Origin: Monodelphis domestica
Lineage: Eukaryota > Chordata > Mammalia > Didelphimorphia > Didelphidae
Assembly: GCF_027887165.1 (NCBI RefSeq)
Contig: NC_077228.1
Coordinates: 107,582,043 to 107,646,042 of the forward strand
Length of the DNA stretch: 64,000 nucleotides
Direction of reading: 5' to 3'
Part shown: piece after piece, positions 47,301 through 60,274 of the stretch
Layout: every line of letters begins with the position of its first letter
Position numbering within the stretch: the first letter of the stretch is position 1
Program-made: the position numbers and the translations under genes
The notes under the pieces: model-generated
Databases searched by the model: none
What the model saw: the letters and a program-made list of their open reading frames with translations, nothing else
Told to the model about the DNA's origin: nothing

Positions 47301-50300
47301 TGTTTACCAAGGATTTTTCCCCCTAAAGCAGTCTTAAGTATGGGTGGAGTAGAGGTCCTCCCATAGCAAGGATTTTTCTCCCCTAAAGCAGTCTTAAGTA
47401 CAGGTGGAGTAGAAGTCCTCCCATTTCTGATCCTGGCAAGTTCTCACATCAAAATGGGGAATGTTTCCCAGTAGGTAATTTGTTCCAATGGAGGATTCCT
47501 CAATGTGGAAATTTTTAATATTCACAAGTCTGAGACATTTCAAGATTTACAACCCTTACTAATTATTATTTTCATTACATTGTGTTCTGAGAAGGTTGAA
47601 TTTATTATTTCTGCTCTTTTTCACTTGTTTGCAATGTTTTTATGCCCTAGTACATGGTCAATCTTTGTGAATGTGCCATGTGCTACTGAAAAGGAGGTGT
47701 ATTCCTTTTTGTCTGTATTTATTTTTCTCCACATCGCTACTAACTTTAATTTTTCTAAGATTTTATTTACTTCTCTTACCTTTCTTATTCATTTTTTTTT
47801 TGGTTTGATTTATCTAGTTCTGATAGAGGAAGGTTCAGGTCTCCCACTAGTATAGTTTTTCTATCTATTTCATCCTTGAGCTCCTCTAGTTTCTCCTTTA
47901 GGAATTTGAATGCTATGCCATTTGGTGCATACATGTTGAGTACTGATATTTCCTCATTGTCTATACTGCCTTTTATCAGGATGTAATTGCATTCCTGATC
48001 TCTTTTGACTAGACTTATTTTTACTTTGGCTTTGTCAGATATCTTGATTGTGGCTCCTGTCTTCTTTTTATCAATTGATGCCCAATAGATTTGGCTCCAT
48101 CTTCTTACTTTTACCCTATGTGTGTCTACTTTCCTCATGTGTGTTTCTTATAGACAGCATATGTTAAAATTTTGGTTTCTAATTCACACTCTCATTAGCT
48201 TGTGTTTTATGGGTGAGTTCATTCCATTCACATTCAGAGTTATGATTACCAGCTGTGTATTTCCCAGCATTTTGATTTCCACTCCTAGTCCTGCCTTTTC
48301 TTCTTTCACTATTTCCTTCTCCACAAAGGGCTTGATTTTTTAATCAGTCCTCCTAATTCCCACCCTTATTTTACTTCTCTTTCTACCACCTCTCTTCTTA
48401 TTCTTCCCTTATTTTCTTTTGCAGTCTTTTTACCCCCCCACCCTCTCCCTCCCTTGTATTGCTTCCCTCCCCACCAGTCCATTTATTATCCTTCTACTTC
48501 CCTATAGGGCAAAAATCAATTCTCTGCCCCAATGGATTGGATTGTTCTTCTGTCTTTGAGTAATTTTTAATTCACATAAGAATTGAGTATTTCCTATCTC
48601 CAACCTCTTTACCCTTCCAGTGTATTGATGTTCTCCCCCTCCCACCATTTACTTCTTTGTGACATATAAATTCACTCCCTTTTGATTCTTTTCCCATTTC
48701 TCTTAGTATTAACCGCTTTTTAGCTCTACTTGTATATATATATATACATATATATATAGATGCATACATATATCTATATACATATTTATGTCTTGTCATT
48801 TCATCCTATACAGTTTATCACTGTTCCTTCTAAGTATAATTCTTCTAGCTACTTAGGTGATAATAACAATTTTTAAGAGTTACCAATGACCTGTTTTCTT
48901 ATAAGGATACATATCATTTTAACTTATTGGGTCTCTTAAAAATGTTTCTTTTTGTTGTTGTTTTCATTTTTATCTCTTTCTCAGTTACCTTTTGATGTTT
49001 CTCTTGAATTCTGTGCTTAGGCATCAAATATTCTGTTCAGATCTGGTCTTTTCTTTATGAATGTTTGAAATTCTCCTATTTTGTTAAATGACCATACTTT
49101 CCCCTGTAAGAATATAGTCATTTTTGTGGATAGTCGTTTCTTGGTTGTAGAACTTGTTCCCTTGCTTTTTGGAATATCATATCCCATGTCTTTTGGTCCT
49201 TCAAGTGTAGATGCAGCCAGAGCCAGTGTTATTCTCATTGTAGTTGCTTCTATCTGAATGACTTCTTAGGAGCTTATAATATTTTTTCCTTGGTCTGGTA
49301 GTTCTTGAATTTGGCTATAATATTCCTAGGTGTCACTTGGGGATTAAGTACAGGAGGTGATCTGTGGATTCTTACAATCTCCGCTTTCCCCTCTTGTTCT
49401 AGAATATAGGAGCAGTTTTCTTGGATAATTTCCTTTTGTATGATGTTCAGGCTTTTTATTTTGTCATTGTCTTTCTGTAGACCAATGATTCTGAAGTTGT
49501 CTCTTCTGGAATGATTTTCTAAATCTTTTGTTTTGTGAATGAGGTGCTTCATATTTTCCTCAATTTTTTTATTCTTTTGATTATGTTTTATTGTTTCCTG
49601 CTGCATTGTGATGTTGTTTGCTTCTAATTGTTGTATTCTGGTTTTTTAAAGACTGGATTTCATCCCTGGGTTTTTGGTCATCCTTTTTCTTCTGATCTTC
49701 CATCTCCTTTGTTTCATTTTCAAGCTGATTAATTTTGGCTTTCAAGACACTATTTTCTTGTTTTAGTTCAAGTGCCTCTGTTTCTAGATGACTTATCTTG
49801 CTTTTTAAGTTCTTTTCCCAGTTGTCTTCAGCCTCTTTTAATTGTGTTTTGAATTATATTTTGAGTTCTTCCAAAGCATGTGTCCAATTTGCTGAAGTTT
49901 CTGTGTTTTTGCTTGGTGTTTCTTCATCCTTCTTTGTTACCTTTGCTCTTTGTTCATTTCCTGGATAGAAGTTGTCGATTGTAATTTCTTTTTTCTTTTT
50001 CTGTTTTTTGCACATATTTACCCCTTCTTTTCCCCCTCTTGTTTCCCGCACTCTTGCTCCCCTCATTATATTTTGGTTATGTGCTTTTGGGATTTTCTGT
50101 AAGCCTTTACCCTTGGAGCTTAGTCAGCAAATCTCTCAGTGTAGTCTATTGGGGAGGGGTGTTGGAGCTTGAGCTTCCCTGCCCTCTGAAGGCTTTGATG
50201 AGATTAAGTCCAGCTGGTTTGAACTTCTAGAGCTGGACATGCCCTGAGACCAAAGCCTTGAAAGAGGGGGAGCAATATGGAGTGTGTCTGCTGCTGCAAC

Positions 50301-50702
50301 TAGGCTGTCCACTCTGGGCTTCTTCTCCAACTGCTTCCCCACCACCTGTGTTTGATGCTTTGAGGCTGGCACAGCTTTGCCCACAAGGTACTCCCTCCAG
50401 ACCAGCACCCTTGTCCTCCCAGAGGTTCCAGATCCTGCTGGAGGCTCAGAGCTCTAGGTAGAGGAGGGGTCCTGGGGCCTTCCTTATTCCTTTCCCTTAA
50501 ACTGAGTGTTCTCAAATACAGGCTTTTTTTTTGGGGGGGGGTGTACCTTTTAAGTTAAGTATAGCAGGAGGGTTCCTTGCCTCTGTCTTGTTGTTAGGCT
50601 TGATTTTCAGCCCCCTAGGAGCATTTAGTTGTAATAGGTAAGGAATAATTTTTCAGAGGTCTGAACTTTTGCTGCCTCTAAGCTGCCATCTTGACTCCAC
50701 CT
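44335..50702 (-). mobile_element. L1 with 5' end, ORF1 and ORF2, lacking its 3' end; split by a solo LTR
   Basis: The minus strand starts at about 50,702 with ggaggtggagtcaagatggc, an L1-like 5' end. The 5' UTR is followed by ORF1 (about 49,010-50,066: coiled coil, HSRRDNFRIIGL, then the C-terminal FLQGKVWSF segment). ORF2 follows: endonuclease near 47,785-48,138 (VLNMYAPN, VGDLNLPL), then after the LTR reverse transcriptase at 45,051-45,512 ([25 protein letters not shown]) and [16 protein letters not shown] at 44,365-44,610. ORF frames carry stops and shifts. It stops inside ORF2 at about 44,335, without a 3' UTR or tail, so the 3' side was lost after insertion. Its 5' end abuts ERV W sequence. 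Confidence 0.9.
46334..47551 (-). repeat. Solo LTR inside L1, 4-bp duplication ACCC
   Basis: It runs from TGTTAGATTTAAAATGG to AAGATTTACA (47,551), 1,218 bp with TG...CA ends. Both flanks carry accc (46,330-46,333 and 47,552-47,555). L1 ORF2 continues across the insertion. A partial internal tandem repeat (ctaaagcagtcttaagta...gtggagta, about 47,324-47,430) is present. Same family as 22,893. Confidence 0.93.
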
Positions 50703-53700
50703 CCTATATATATTTACATTTTGCCAAAATACAATTTCAGACACTTGTTTATTTAAACAAGTTCTCCTAATATATGTCAGTTTGTGATTTTGTGTTTTGT
50801 GTCTCATAGTTTTGGGTTGAATTAATACTTATCAAGTTTCTTCAGATTTCCACTTCTCATGTTGACTGATGGATGTCTTCTTTCTTCCAAATTAGGTAGT
50901 ATTGCATGCTATTTCCCTAATATGTGAGATTAATATTGTTTTATGCTTTCACTGCACTCTGTCTTACATATTAAATCCTACTTTCTGTTTGTCCTCTTCT
51001 TGTATAAACAAATCTACAAAATTTAAAGTCTTAGCTGTCCATTTTAGGTTTTCCTCTTTGTTTTGTCTCTCTAGCAGCTTTTTTCGCTTTTCCTCTGTGA
51101 TGCTTTAAAATCTTTTCCTCTGGGATACTTTTCCTCTAGGCTGAAAAGTTGTGTTCTTCTTACTGTGGCATGCTTGACTGCTGGGATCTCGTTGTCTCAA
51201 ATATTATGCATTACTATGGTTTCTTGATGGTGTACTTTTTGATGTTAATCAGTTTTTAAAATCATTTCTCAGCAGTATCTTTTTTGTAACTCTCTTCTAT
51301 GTCTGTTACAGTGGTATCAAAATTTTCTGGTTTTATGCAGGAACAGTGGAACCATGAGTCTTACCCTGCAATTTTTATAGCTGTTGGGGGTAGTAAGCAA
51401 TACTTCATGTGGTCCAGCCCATTTAATGTCTTTAGCCAATTTTCTATTGAAATTTTTAAAGTATACTTTATTTCCTGGTTTGATGTTCTGCAAATTGTAA
51501 CCCAGGGGCTTGTTGTATAAAGCCCATGTGCAACTCTTCTATTCTTATTTGTAAAGCTTGTATATATTTTGTTAATTGACAATCTGGTTTGTGAGAAGTT
51601 CTAATTCAGAGAAAGGAAGATGTGATAGGATCATTACGTTGTTTGCTTCTTTCTCTGTTTTCTATCAGGTATGTAATTTTGTTCTACTACTATTTCAATA
51701 TCTTCTTCCTCAACCTCAAACTTTTCATAAAGTTCTTGATAATTCTTGATTCCCAATGCTGCCATCATTTCCTTTAATGATGTGTTTTCTATGCTCTGAA
51801 TTAACTCGTCTGCCAGGATTGTTTGTTCTTTATTTAAGTTGTTAATGTAATCATCTGTCTTCCACCCTTAGTAAAACTTTGTAATCTTGATTGTAAAGTT
51901 TGCTATATTCATAAGTTTCTTGGTCTTCCTCACTTTCTGAGTCAAATATCATTGCATATAGTGGTTTTGTGTGATTCTTGCCTTGCTCTGACTCTTGCTT
52001 AGTGATTTCTATATTCCCCAAGTTTTTTGCTAGCTCTTGCCCAGTAGTATGCTTTAATTCTCTGTTATGTATTGATAAATTTGGTTCTTGTGTGTTTGTT
52101 CCTTTCTGTGGATCTGCTATCCTACCCAGTTTTGTTCTTCTGCTATTATATTACTGTAGAATAAAAATTAATATTGATTGTATGTATTTTAAGTGCAAGA
52201 AATGAGAAAAGGAAAAAAATCAAATATTCTAATTAAAATAAAAGAAAGGCAATAATAAAATAAAAACTCAGGAATTCAATGTATTCCCTAAAAAAGTTTC
52301 TACTTGTCTATGGACTATTATCTCCAATGCATGTGACAGGTTATAGTCAATCAGTTTCAATAGAAGATGTTCTCTTTACATGTGAGCAATGAAGCCAATA
52401 GTTCCTTTCTCCAATTTTTGTAGTGGTTGGACTGGTTAACAATATTTGAAGTGGCCATTCCCAGGAAGGCTGAGTTGCTCCAGTATGCTGGAAGTTCTTT
52501 ATATACACCTTGTCTCCTGGGTTCAGATCATGAAGTGAAAATTCTATTGGTTCTGATTGTACTGCAGCTCTGGATTCATGGAGTTCATACAGTTTCTGTT
52601 GCAATTCCTGTTTATAGGAAGCAATAGAAGTATCTTCCCCTAATAGTGATGTATATGCATGGGGAAAAGCCTTAAACTGTATAAGGGGAATGTCCAAAAA
52701 GCATCTCAAATGCTGAGATGTGTAGATCTCCCCTGGGCCTGCTTCTAAGATAAAATAGGGCCAGAGGAAGAGTTTCAGGCCATTTTAAATGTGTCTCAGT
52801 GCATAATTTGCCAACCATAGTATTAAGTTCTCTGTTCATTCTTTCAACTTGACCTGAGCTCTGGGGATGATACGGTACATTGAATTTGGGAGTTATCTCC
52901 AAACAAGAATATATCTGAGATAAAACTGAATCGTTAAAATGACTTCCTTTGTCTGAAATACATGCTGGCAGGCCAAAGTGAGGAATAATCTCTTTTAAAA
53001 GCACCTTGGCAACAAAAGCTGATGTGGCTCAGCCAGTAGGAAATGCTTCTGGCAATCTGGTCAGTTGATCCATCATAACTAAGCAAAATTTATAATGGTT
53101 AGCCTTTGGCATTGTTATGAAGTCTATTTGTAAGTGCTAAAAAGGTGTGTAAGCCAGAGGGTACCCACCAAAAGCCTTGCCGCAAAAGGTGTGTTGGTTA
53201 TATGCTTAGCAGGTAGAGTAGGCTGTACACACTTTAGAGGCTATAGTAGTTATACCAGGGGCTATTCATACTCTTTTAACAGCGTATATGATGCCCTTGG
53301 TACCAAAAAGACCATTTTTATGAATCAATTGGCATATTTGGTGATTAAAACTTCTAGGGAGCAGGGGTTTTCCTTCATATGACACCCATATTCCATTAAT
53401 CTGTTTTGCTTTAAATTTTTGCTTCCATTTCTCCACTTCCTTTTCATTATAGGAAAGTGATAAATTTAAGTCATCAGTGTTTGTTAATGTTAAAATTAAT
53501 TCAGACCCTTCTATGGCTGCTAGCTTTATAGTGGTATCTGTCCAGTTATTTCCCCTAGAGACAGGGTCAGTGCCACCTGTATGGGCAGTGTAATGAACTA
53601 CAGCTAGAGCTTTGGGTAGCTGGAGAGCAGAAATAACTTTATTAATGATTTTTGCATTAGCTATAGATTTTCCAGCTGAGGTTAAAACCTTTTCTGAAGC

Positions 53701-56700
53701 TTTATCATACCTACTGCATGACAAATTCCAAATGTGTATCTAGAATCTGTATAAATTGTTGCCTTTTTATTTTTGGCAATTATGCAGGCATGTTTGAGAG
53801 CTATAAGTTCTTCACCTAGAGCACTTATATTTGAGGGCAGTGAAGCTGACCACTCAGTGGCAAATTCTATGACTACATCAGCTCCAGTGTAGCAAATGCC
53901 ATCCCACATAAAAGAAGAACCATCAGTAAATAAGACTAGATCTGGGTTGTCTAAAGGAGTGTCCAAGAGATTATCTCAAGACTTTTCAGCCATGGACACT
54001 AGTGTTTCACAACTGTGTAATGGTTCTCCTGAAGTTGGTAAATCCGGAAGCAAGGTGGCAGGGTTAAGGGTTGAACAGCTTTTCAAGGTAATGATTTTTG
54101 CCATTTAATAAGATTATTTCATACCTTGTAATTCTCTGATCTGAGAATGCCTGTGTTCTATGCCTTAGCAACAATGCTTCTACCTCATGTGGGCACATAA
54201 TTGCTAATTGACACGCCAATACTAGATCAACAGTTTTTGTTACTAATAAAGCTGTGGCAACTATTCCTCTAAGGCATAGTGGTGCTCCTGAACCTACTGG
54301 GTCCAGCTGGGTCAAATAATAAGCAAGTGGATGCTGAGAACATCCCAAAGTTTGAGTTAAAACACCTGAAGCTACCCACCTCTGCTCATATACATACAAA
54401 GTAAATGGCTTGCTTTAATCTGGGATGCCTAGAGCAGGGGCAGACAGGATAGCCTGTTTTAGATTTGACAGAGGTGACAGGTGTTGTGGCTCTGGGACTG
54501 AATATCTTGTTAGTGCTATAAGGGGCTTAATAATTTTCCCATAGCAAGGGATCTATTGTCTACAAAACACTGTTGTTTCTAAAATTGCTCTTAACTGTTT
54601 CTTAGTGGTAGGAGCACTCAGTTTTTTAATATTTTCAATGCACTTAGGAGAAATAGAACAGGCACCAGCAGTTAAAATGAACCCCAAATATTCCACTTTG
54701 GGGAGACACCACTGAACTTTTCTCTTCGAGATCTTGTGGCCTCATTTATGTAATTCCAAAAGAATTTATTTACTATGTTCTTGATATGCTGTGGCATTTG
54801 GTGAAGCCAATAGCAAATCATCCACATATTTAATTAACTTACTGTTTTTAAATTTTATACTATCTATGTCTTGGCTCAAAATTTGTGCAAACAGGCTAGG
54901 GCTTTCCATGTACCCTAGAGGCAGATGAGACCATTTCTCCTGAGAACCCTTCCAGGTGAAAGCAAATATATGCCTGGAATCCTCATGTTTAGGTATAGAA
55001 AAGAAATCTGAGCACAAGTCCACTACTGTAAAGTATGTAGCTGTGTTAGGAATAGAAGAAATAATAGTATTTATGTGGGAAACTATAGGGTGTCTCTTTA
55101 TAATGTGATTTGTCACAGCTCTCAAATCCTGGATGAATTGATAGAGATGCTTGCCATCAGGCCCCAATTTTGGCTTTTTAACAGACAGGATGGATGTATT
55201 TTATTCATATTTACAGGGAATTATGACACGTTGGTCAATTAGTGAATTTATTACAGAGATAATGCTCTCAATTGCCTCATTTGAGAGAGGGTCCTGAGGA
55301 ATGGAAGGAGGTGGGCTAGATTTAGTTTTAATTTGGACAGGGACAGCCAATTTAAGTAGATCAATAGCAGAAGAAGATGTGGCCCAAACAGACTCAGGTA
55401 TATCAGCAGGTATTTCAAAGGTGGGAGGCTCATTCACTTTCTGGCTCTCTTAGAGAAGTACAGGGAGTAAATTGAAAGATTCCTCAGGTATTTCCAATGA
55501 AAGATCCATCTGGAGCACAAATTATTGTGGCTTTTAGTTTACATACTATATCCTTTCCCAGCAAATTTGTGGGGGATCCATGCATTAAAAGAAAAGAATG
55601 TTCTACAGTTAGGAGTCTCATGCATACCATGGGAGGAGAAAGTTTTGAGAACTCTTGAGGTGTTGCTGATACACCTACTACATTTAGAGAGCCATTAGAG
55701 TTACAGTTTGCATCTGGTTTGCTCCCCGGTATTGATCTAGATGATCCAGTGTCTAAAAGACAATCATAGTATGAATTTCCCACTTTTAGGATTACATGAG
55801 GTTCCTTACTATGTGGGTGGTGGGTGGGAATGTATAGGCATAATTGGCATTAAAATATCAGGGTCTGGAAAATCAAAGGTTTCACTTTTTTATTCCAAGG
55901 CCCTTACCACCCCCATCACACCTTCATAAAGATTCTTTGGCATTTTTCTTGGATCCCTCTACACTGATGGGGATTTCACCTTAAGTATAGCATGGACAAG
56001 CTCCACTTTTTATATATTGTTGTTGGGCATTTTGTTATGTATTATCATTTGTCTCATTTTGAGCACGGTTATTGTTTTGATTGTCATTATGATTTCTATA
56101 GTTATTATTTCTAAAGTTATTATTATTTCTTTTTTTCCTGTAGCCACTTCTTATATAACATCAATACATGGCCTCTTTTTCCACAGCAAAGATCTGTTAA
56201 TGATTTATTTGTGGATTCCTACAAAGGGGATATGGTCTCTCCATTTTTCATTTTTCTTTCAAAGTTTCATTTTCTTTCTTTAAGACCTCCATTGATTTAC
56301 TGTTTTCCTCATGTTTTTGTACATGGTCTTTAAAAATATAGACTGCTATCCTCCTCAATTCCTTGAGATCCATGGAGTCACCATTTGGGCAACTGGTTTT
56401 AAAATAGTTTTTGACCACTGTACAACAATTCTTAATGAAGTGTCTATGTATTTGTCTAATATCCCATTCTATGGACTAATCAAAGTCTATATATGTGTTT
56501 CTTATATCAATAAGTCAGTCCATAAACTGGGAGGGAGTTTCATCAATTTCTTGTTTTGTCCTTTTGAATTTTGACCATGAATCAGGCCTATTGGAGCAAA
56601 CTCTCATGGCTATCAATAATGGCTCTCTGCCTTGGTTTAGTTTTGTGTAATCTGGCTTAACATTGGGCTCCCAATGTGGATTTTCAGTTGAACAATGAAT

Positions 56701-57660
56701 TATTTCCCTACCTTGCTTCTGATTAGCAAGAGAGATGATTTTATTTTCTCTCTGTGTTTGTCAGAAACATTTCTAATAGATTTTCAACATCCATCCAAAT
56801 GGGATCAAAAGTTTTGAATATGTTCTCCAATTTTTTTTAATGATTAATATCGGTTCTTCCTTGAAAGAAGGAATATCTTCTTTGAATATATTTAAATATT
56901 GGGGGTTGAAGGGTGTATGGTGTCCATAGACACCAAGTTCCTGTTCTTATTGAAGGTGGGTATTTCCCTTAAGGGGAATAAAATTTTAGCTGAATTATTT
57001 TGTGTTCCTGCTTCTAGGCTCCATGTTGGGTTTTCAATGGGGTAGGTAAGGGAAGGTGGAGGAGTAGGTAAGATGAGGGGGAGGGGTTGTGGGCAGGGAG
57101 GGTCAGAAGGATGAGAGGTAGGAGCAGGATGGGAAATGTATTGGGCAGAGGGGGAAAGGGTTGGGGCAAAGGAGGAAGGGTTAGGGGCTAGGGGGAGGAG
57201 GAAGGATAGGAGGCAGCATGGTTGGGGGAGGAGTGGGTTGGGCATGGGGGACGGGATAGAGTAGAAGAGGGAAGATAAGAGGTAGCATGGGTGGGGGGAG
57301 GAGTACATTGGGTAGGGGAGGAGATGGGTTGAGTAGGAGGAGCAGAAGAGACAGAAATTCTGATAACGAGGAGGTATGGAGAGAGAAATCTCTCCTACTC
57401 TGGGGTGTTTTTAAGTTCTTTTCAATGCTTTCCATAAAAGCCTTGATTTCCCCATAACTCTCCTCCATATTTTCCTCCAGTCAACTGGAGTTATATTCAA
57501 GCTGAGCTTTTAGTTCTATAATTTGTCGAATACTGGAAGGGACAATTGGTTGGGTTGGACAAGAAATTCCAATGTTATTGGACTAAAATATCTGTTAATC
57601 TGCATACTTGTCTAAAGCATCCAAGTTTCAAAATAAGAATAGGCAGCCTCTTTCCCTATG
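50703..57660 (-). mobile_element. ERV W: minus-strand ERV1/gamma-like relic with gag and pol
   Basis: Read right to left: a gag region (about 55,830-57,660) with a long proline-rich segment (56,892-57,468) and a zinc-knuckle-like segment (near 56,170); protease (near 55,484-55,783, LLDTGSS); reverse transcriptase (54,766-55,167 with YVDDLLLA); RNase H (53,682-53,966, LFTDGSS and IYTDSRYTFG); integrase (52,672-53,724, with its zinc-binding part and HPQSSGQVERMNRE); then a post-pol AT-rich stretch to 50,703, where the L1 5' end cuts it. The order gag-pro-RT-RH-IN and the motifs point to a gammaretrovirus-like element. No env and neither LTR was recognised. Several frames are broken; it is an old fossil. 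Confidence 0.85.
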
Positions 57661-57883
57661 CTTAATCCAAATAGCTCTCATGCTCCACGCAAGGTATTAC
57701 CCCTACATGTTGGCAACTGTCCTGTGTTTTGTGTGTCACAAATGTATGTGGGTACCTTGCACATCCTGTGACATTCATGTGTACTTTGCATCAGTATATG
57801 CTTATCTCTGGTTCTGTGTGCACGGACAGGTGTACATCCACACATAGATGGGTACATATATTCATACATCTGTAAGTGTCTGT
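57661..57883. other. Unassigned sequence between ERV W and the tRNA-like relic
   Basis: A gt/ac-rich stretch with no recognised repeat. It may be the leader of ERV W or host DNA. Confidence 0.3.
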
Positions 57884-57917
57884 GCTTGATCAGCTCAGTT
57901 GGTGAGAGCTCTGTTTT
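57884..57917 (+). pseudogene. tRNA-like relic, 5' half
   Basis: GATCAGCTCAGTTGGTGAGAGC has the D-arm and A-box of a class I tRNA (AGCTCAGTTGGTTAGAGC in tRNA-Ile and similar). The sequence is cut by the PNP retrocopy. The rest lies at 62,475, and the last 14 bp here are repeated at 62,461-62,474. The anticodon arm does not pair, so it is a relic or a tRNA-derived repeat piece and not a working gene. Confidence 0.55.
57904..57917. repeat. Target-site duplication of the PNP retrocopy, left copy
   Basis: GAGAGCTCTGTTTT, identical to 62,461-62,474. The right copy is followed by aa, so the minus strand reads TT/AAAAC, the preferred cut of the L1 endonuclease. Confidence 0.85.
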
Positions 57918-57952
57918 TATTTTTTTTACTAAGATTTTCCATTTAGTGACCA

Positions 57953-57958
57953 TTTATT
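57953..57958 (-). promoter_or_regulatory. Polyadenylation signal AATAAA of the PNP retrocopy
   Basis: tttatt on the plus strand, about 25 nt from the start of the poly(A) tract, the usual spacing for a cleavage signal copied from the parent mRNA. Confidence 0.7.
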
Positions 57959-58758
57959 AAATTAGGTGATAGATAAAATGCAATTAAGGCAATTATTCTC
58001 ATAGTATACAATCATTTAGGATATGAAATACACACAAAATGTAAACAGAACTATAGTGCAAATATATAGAAACATTAAATCAAGTACAAAGGGCTATTCA
58101 AGAATCAAGGAGGGAAAGTTAATAAATTAGGTGGTCCTTTTTTTTAAAGCATTTTTTAAAGAGGTTAAACAGGATAAAAAGGAGAGGAATTGTTTCCCAG
58201 GACATTTAAAGCAACAAGAATAAATAGTGAGAAAGGGCATGAAATTTAACTATAAAATCTCTTTCAAGGTTAATTTTTACTCTCCCTACCTTCACTTGTT
58301 GGCTATTGATATTGCTGGGACACCACAATATCACTCAACTTCTTTCACATCAAAGTAAAATTGAGTAGTCATATTATTCCAGTGTTCAACATACTACCAA
58401 GTAGAGTACAAATCCTACATGAGCTTTGTAAATAGGAAATCTGTGAACCTCTATTTGACCTGTCTTCCCACCAAATATTGTAATTATATTTGCTAATAAT
58501 GCTATGCTTAGTATTGATAAGTCAATAGACACTCTTGGGTCCTTAATTCTTGAGGTGTGCGGTTCCAGCTTTTTAGTGCTACCAATGAGCTAAACCATGG
58601 TACTAAAAGATCCTAAAATAGAGCTTTTTCTCCAATTAATATAAAGAAGTTGTATTTGGGTGCTTATCTTCAGAAGAGAAATGCAGAAGGTAGTCTCAGT
58701 CCAGAATTACTGTTTCTATGAAAAGTAAAAGCAGATGCTAATGGCAGATTATTGCCTC

Positions 58759-59735
58759 TGTAAACCTCAAAATTTCTTAGACTTATAAATGTTGGAAATT
58801 TCACCATTGGGAAATTTCATACTTGAAAAATTTCCTATTGATAGTGGGTCTTGGCTATTGGAATGTGAACCCCATTGGCATGAGAGTTTCCTCCTCCTCC
58901 CTTCTTAAGATTACTTTAGGACAGAAACCTTTTGCTGAACAATGGAAAGGACTTTGACCTATGCTTAAGCATAGAACAGGAATTTCTTTGAGTCATGATT
59001 GATTTTAGAATTGATACAATGGAGATACTTGGAATCAATCTCCACCCTACTCAGTCCTAACAGGATTGAGGAAGGGCTGCAGCATAGATCAAAATTTAAT
59101 TATTCCAATCTCTACCCTACTCAGGTTAACAGGATTTAGGAAGGGCTGTAGCAAAGGATCAAAGATTTAATTATTTGAAAATATGACCTTCAACAGACAT
59201 GTGCAAAGCCAGAGACCTCTGGGCAGTCCTGGGTTAAGCTAGAGCCTCCATTGGCACAGGGAAATTGATGGACAATGATTGGTAGATATGAGAACTGAGG
59301 GGAGGGAACCTGGATGGTTTCCTTAAAGAGAGAGGGGTCTGAAGACTCAGAGGTGGGGGGTTGAGGAGTTTGTCTGAGTGGTTGGAGTGTGCTCTGAGAA
59401 GCTTGCTCTGAAGGACGCTGAAGGTGGGGGCCTTTGAGACTGTTTCTCCATTTTGGTCAGGTGAGTAATAGGGACTGATCTCTTTTCTTTGCCCCAGCTA
59501 TCTAAGGGCTTGGGCCTTTTGGCCCAGCCTAAACAGAAGGGGTATTTAAGCCCTATTCCCTGCTCTCCCTTTTCTCTCTCTCTATCTCTAATTCCTTTCT
59601 TCCTCCTGTTGTAATTAAACTCCATAAAAGGTTGACTGCTGACTTGAGTTTTCATTTAGGAATTACATAGCTGAATTCCTTGGCGACCTTAAATTAACAT
59701 ATATCAGTCTTTTTAAACCTACCATTAATTTGTGG
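58759..59735 (+). repeat. LTR inside the 3' UTR of the PNP retrocopy
   Basis: It begins TGTAAACCTCAAAATTTC at 58,759, like the sense start of the LTRs at 22,893 and 46,334. Its later part (gactgatctcttttctttgcc, taattaaactccataaaagg, ccttggcgaccttaaatta) matches the opposite-strand LTR at 32,750. The 3' edge is approximate. No clear duplication or adjoining interior was seen, so it is probably an eroded solo LTR. A direct repeat of ctctaccctactcag-type sequence sits near 59,041-59,170. Confidence 0.8.
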
Positions 59736-60274
59736 AATTGCCCATTATAAATAAAACCATTTCTTCCTGTTAATAGTTAGCTGGAAAAAGTACGTTTTTC
59801 TAGATAAAGGGGTCAGAGCATAGGCTAGGAACCAGAGGCACACAGAGTAGAGGTTCTAACCTACCATAAGGTAGCATGAAAGGGCTACTTGTCCTGGGGG
59901 AAAGGGGAAAGGATAACACTAGTTGCCAAACCAAATGAGACTTTTCTAAGTCCTCATCCTTATCTTTATGCAAAATCTGACCCCTATGACCACCTCCCAC
60001 CCCTTAACTATTAACTTGATTCCATCCTTGCCCCACCTCCACCCCATGACCCTTTCATTCTTGGCCTCATCTATTCCCAGAACTATTGACCTATACAAAT
60101 GTATCACAAATCTATCTCCACTTCTGACCATTACCTGTATATAGCTCTTATCTGCTTGCTATGCAGCTACAACTAGACATTATAGACCAGTTCAAAACAA
60201 TTCATTCCTTTTCCCCATAAAATTCACCCTTTTTCCAAATTTCCATTTAATAGCACCATTATTTCCCAACTTTC

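Noticed and set aside
56892-57468. Proline-rich open frame as a host gene
   Set aside because: Its position directly upstream of a zinc-knuckle-like segment, protease and RT in ERV W makes a gag origin far more likely.
57884-57930. A working Pol III tRNA gene followed by a T-run terminator
   Set aside because: Only the D-arm half is present. The T run is the poly(A) tract of the PNP retrocopy read on the other strand.
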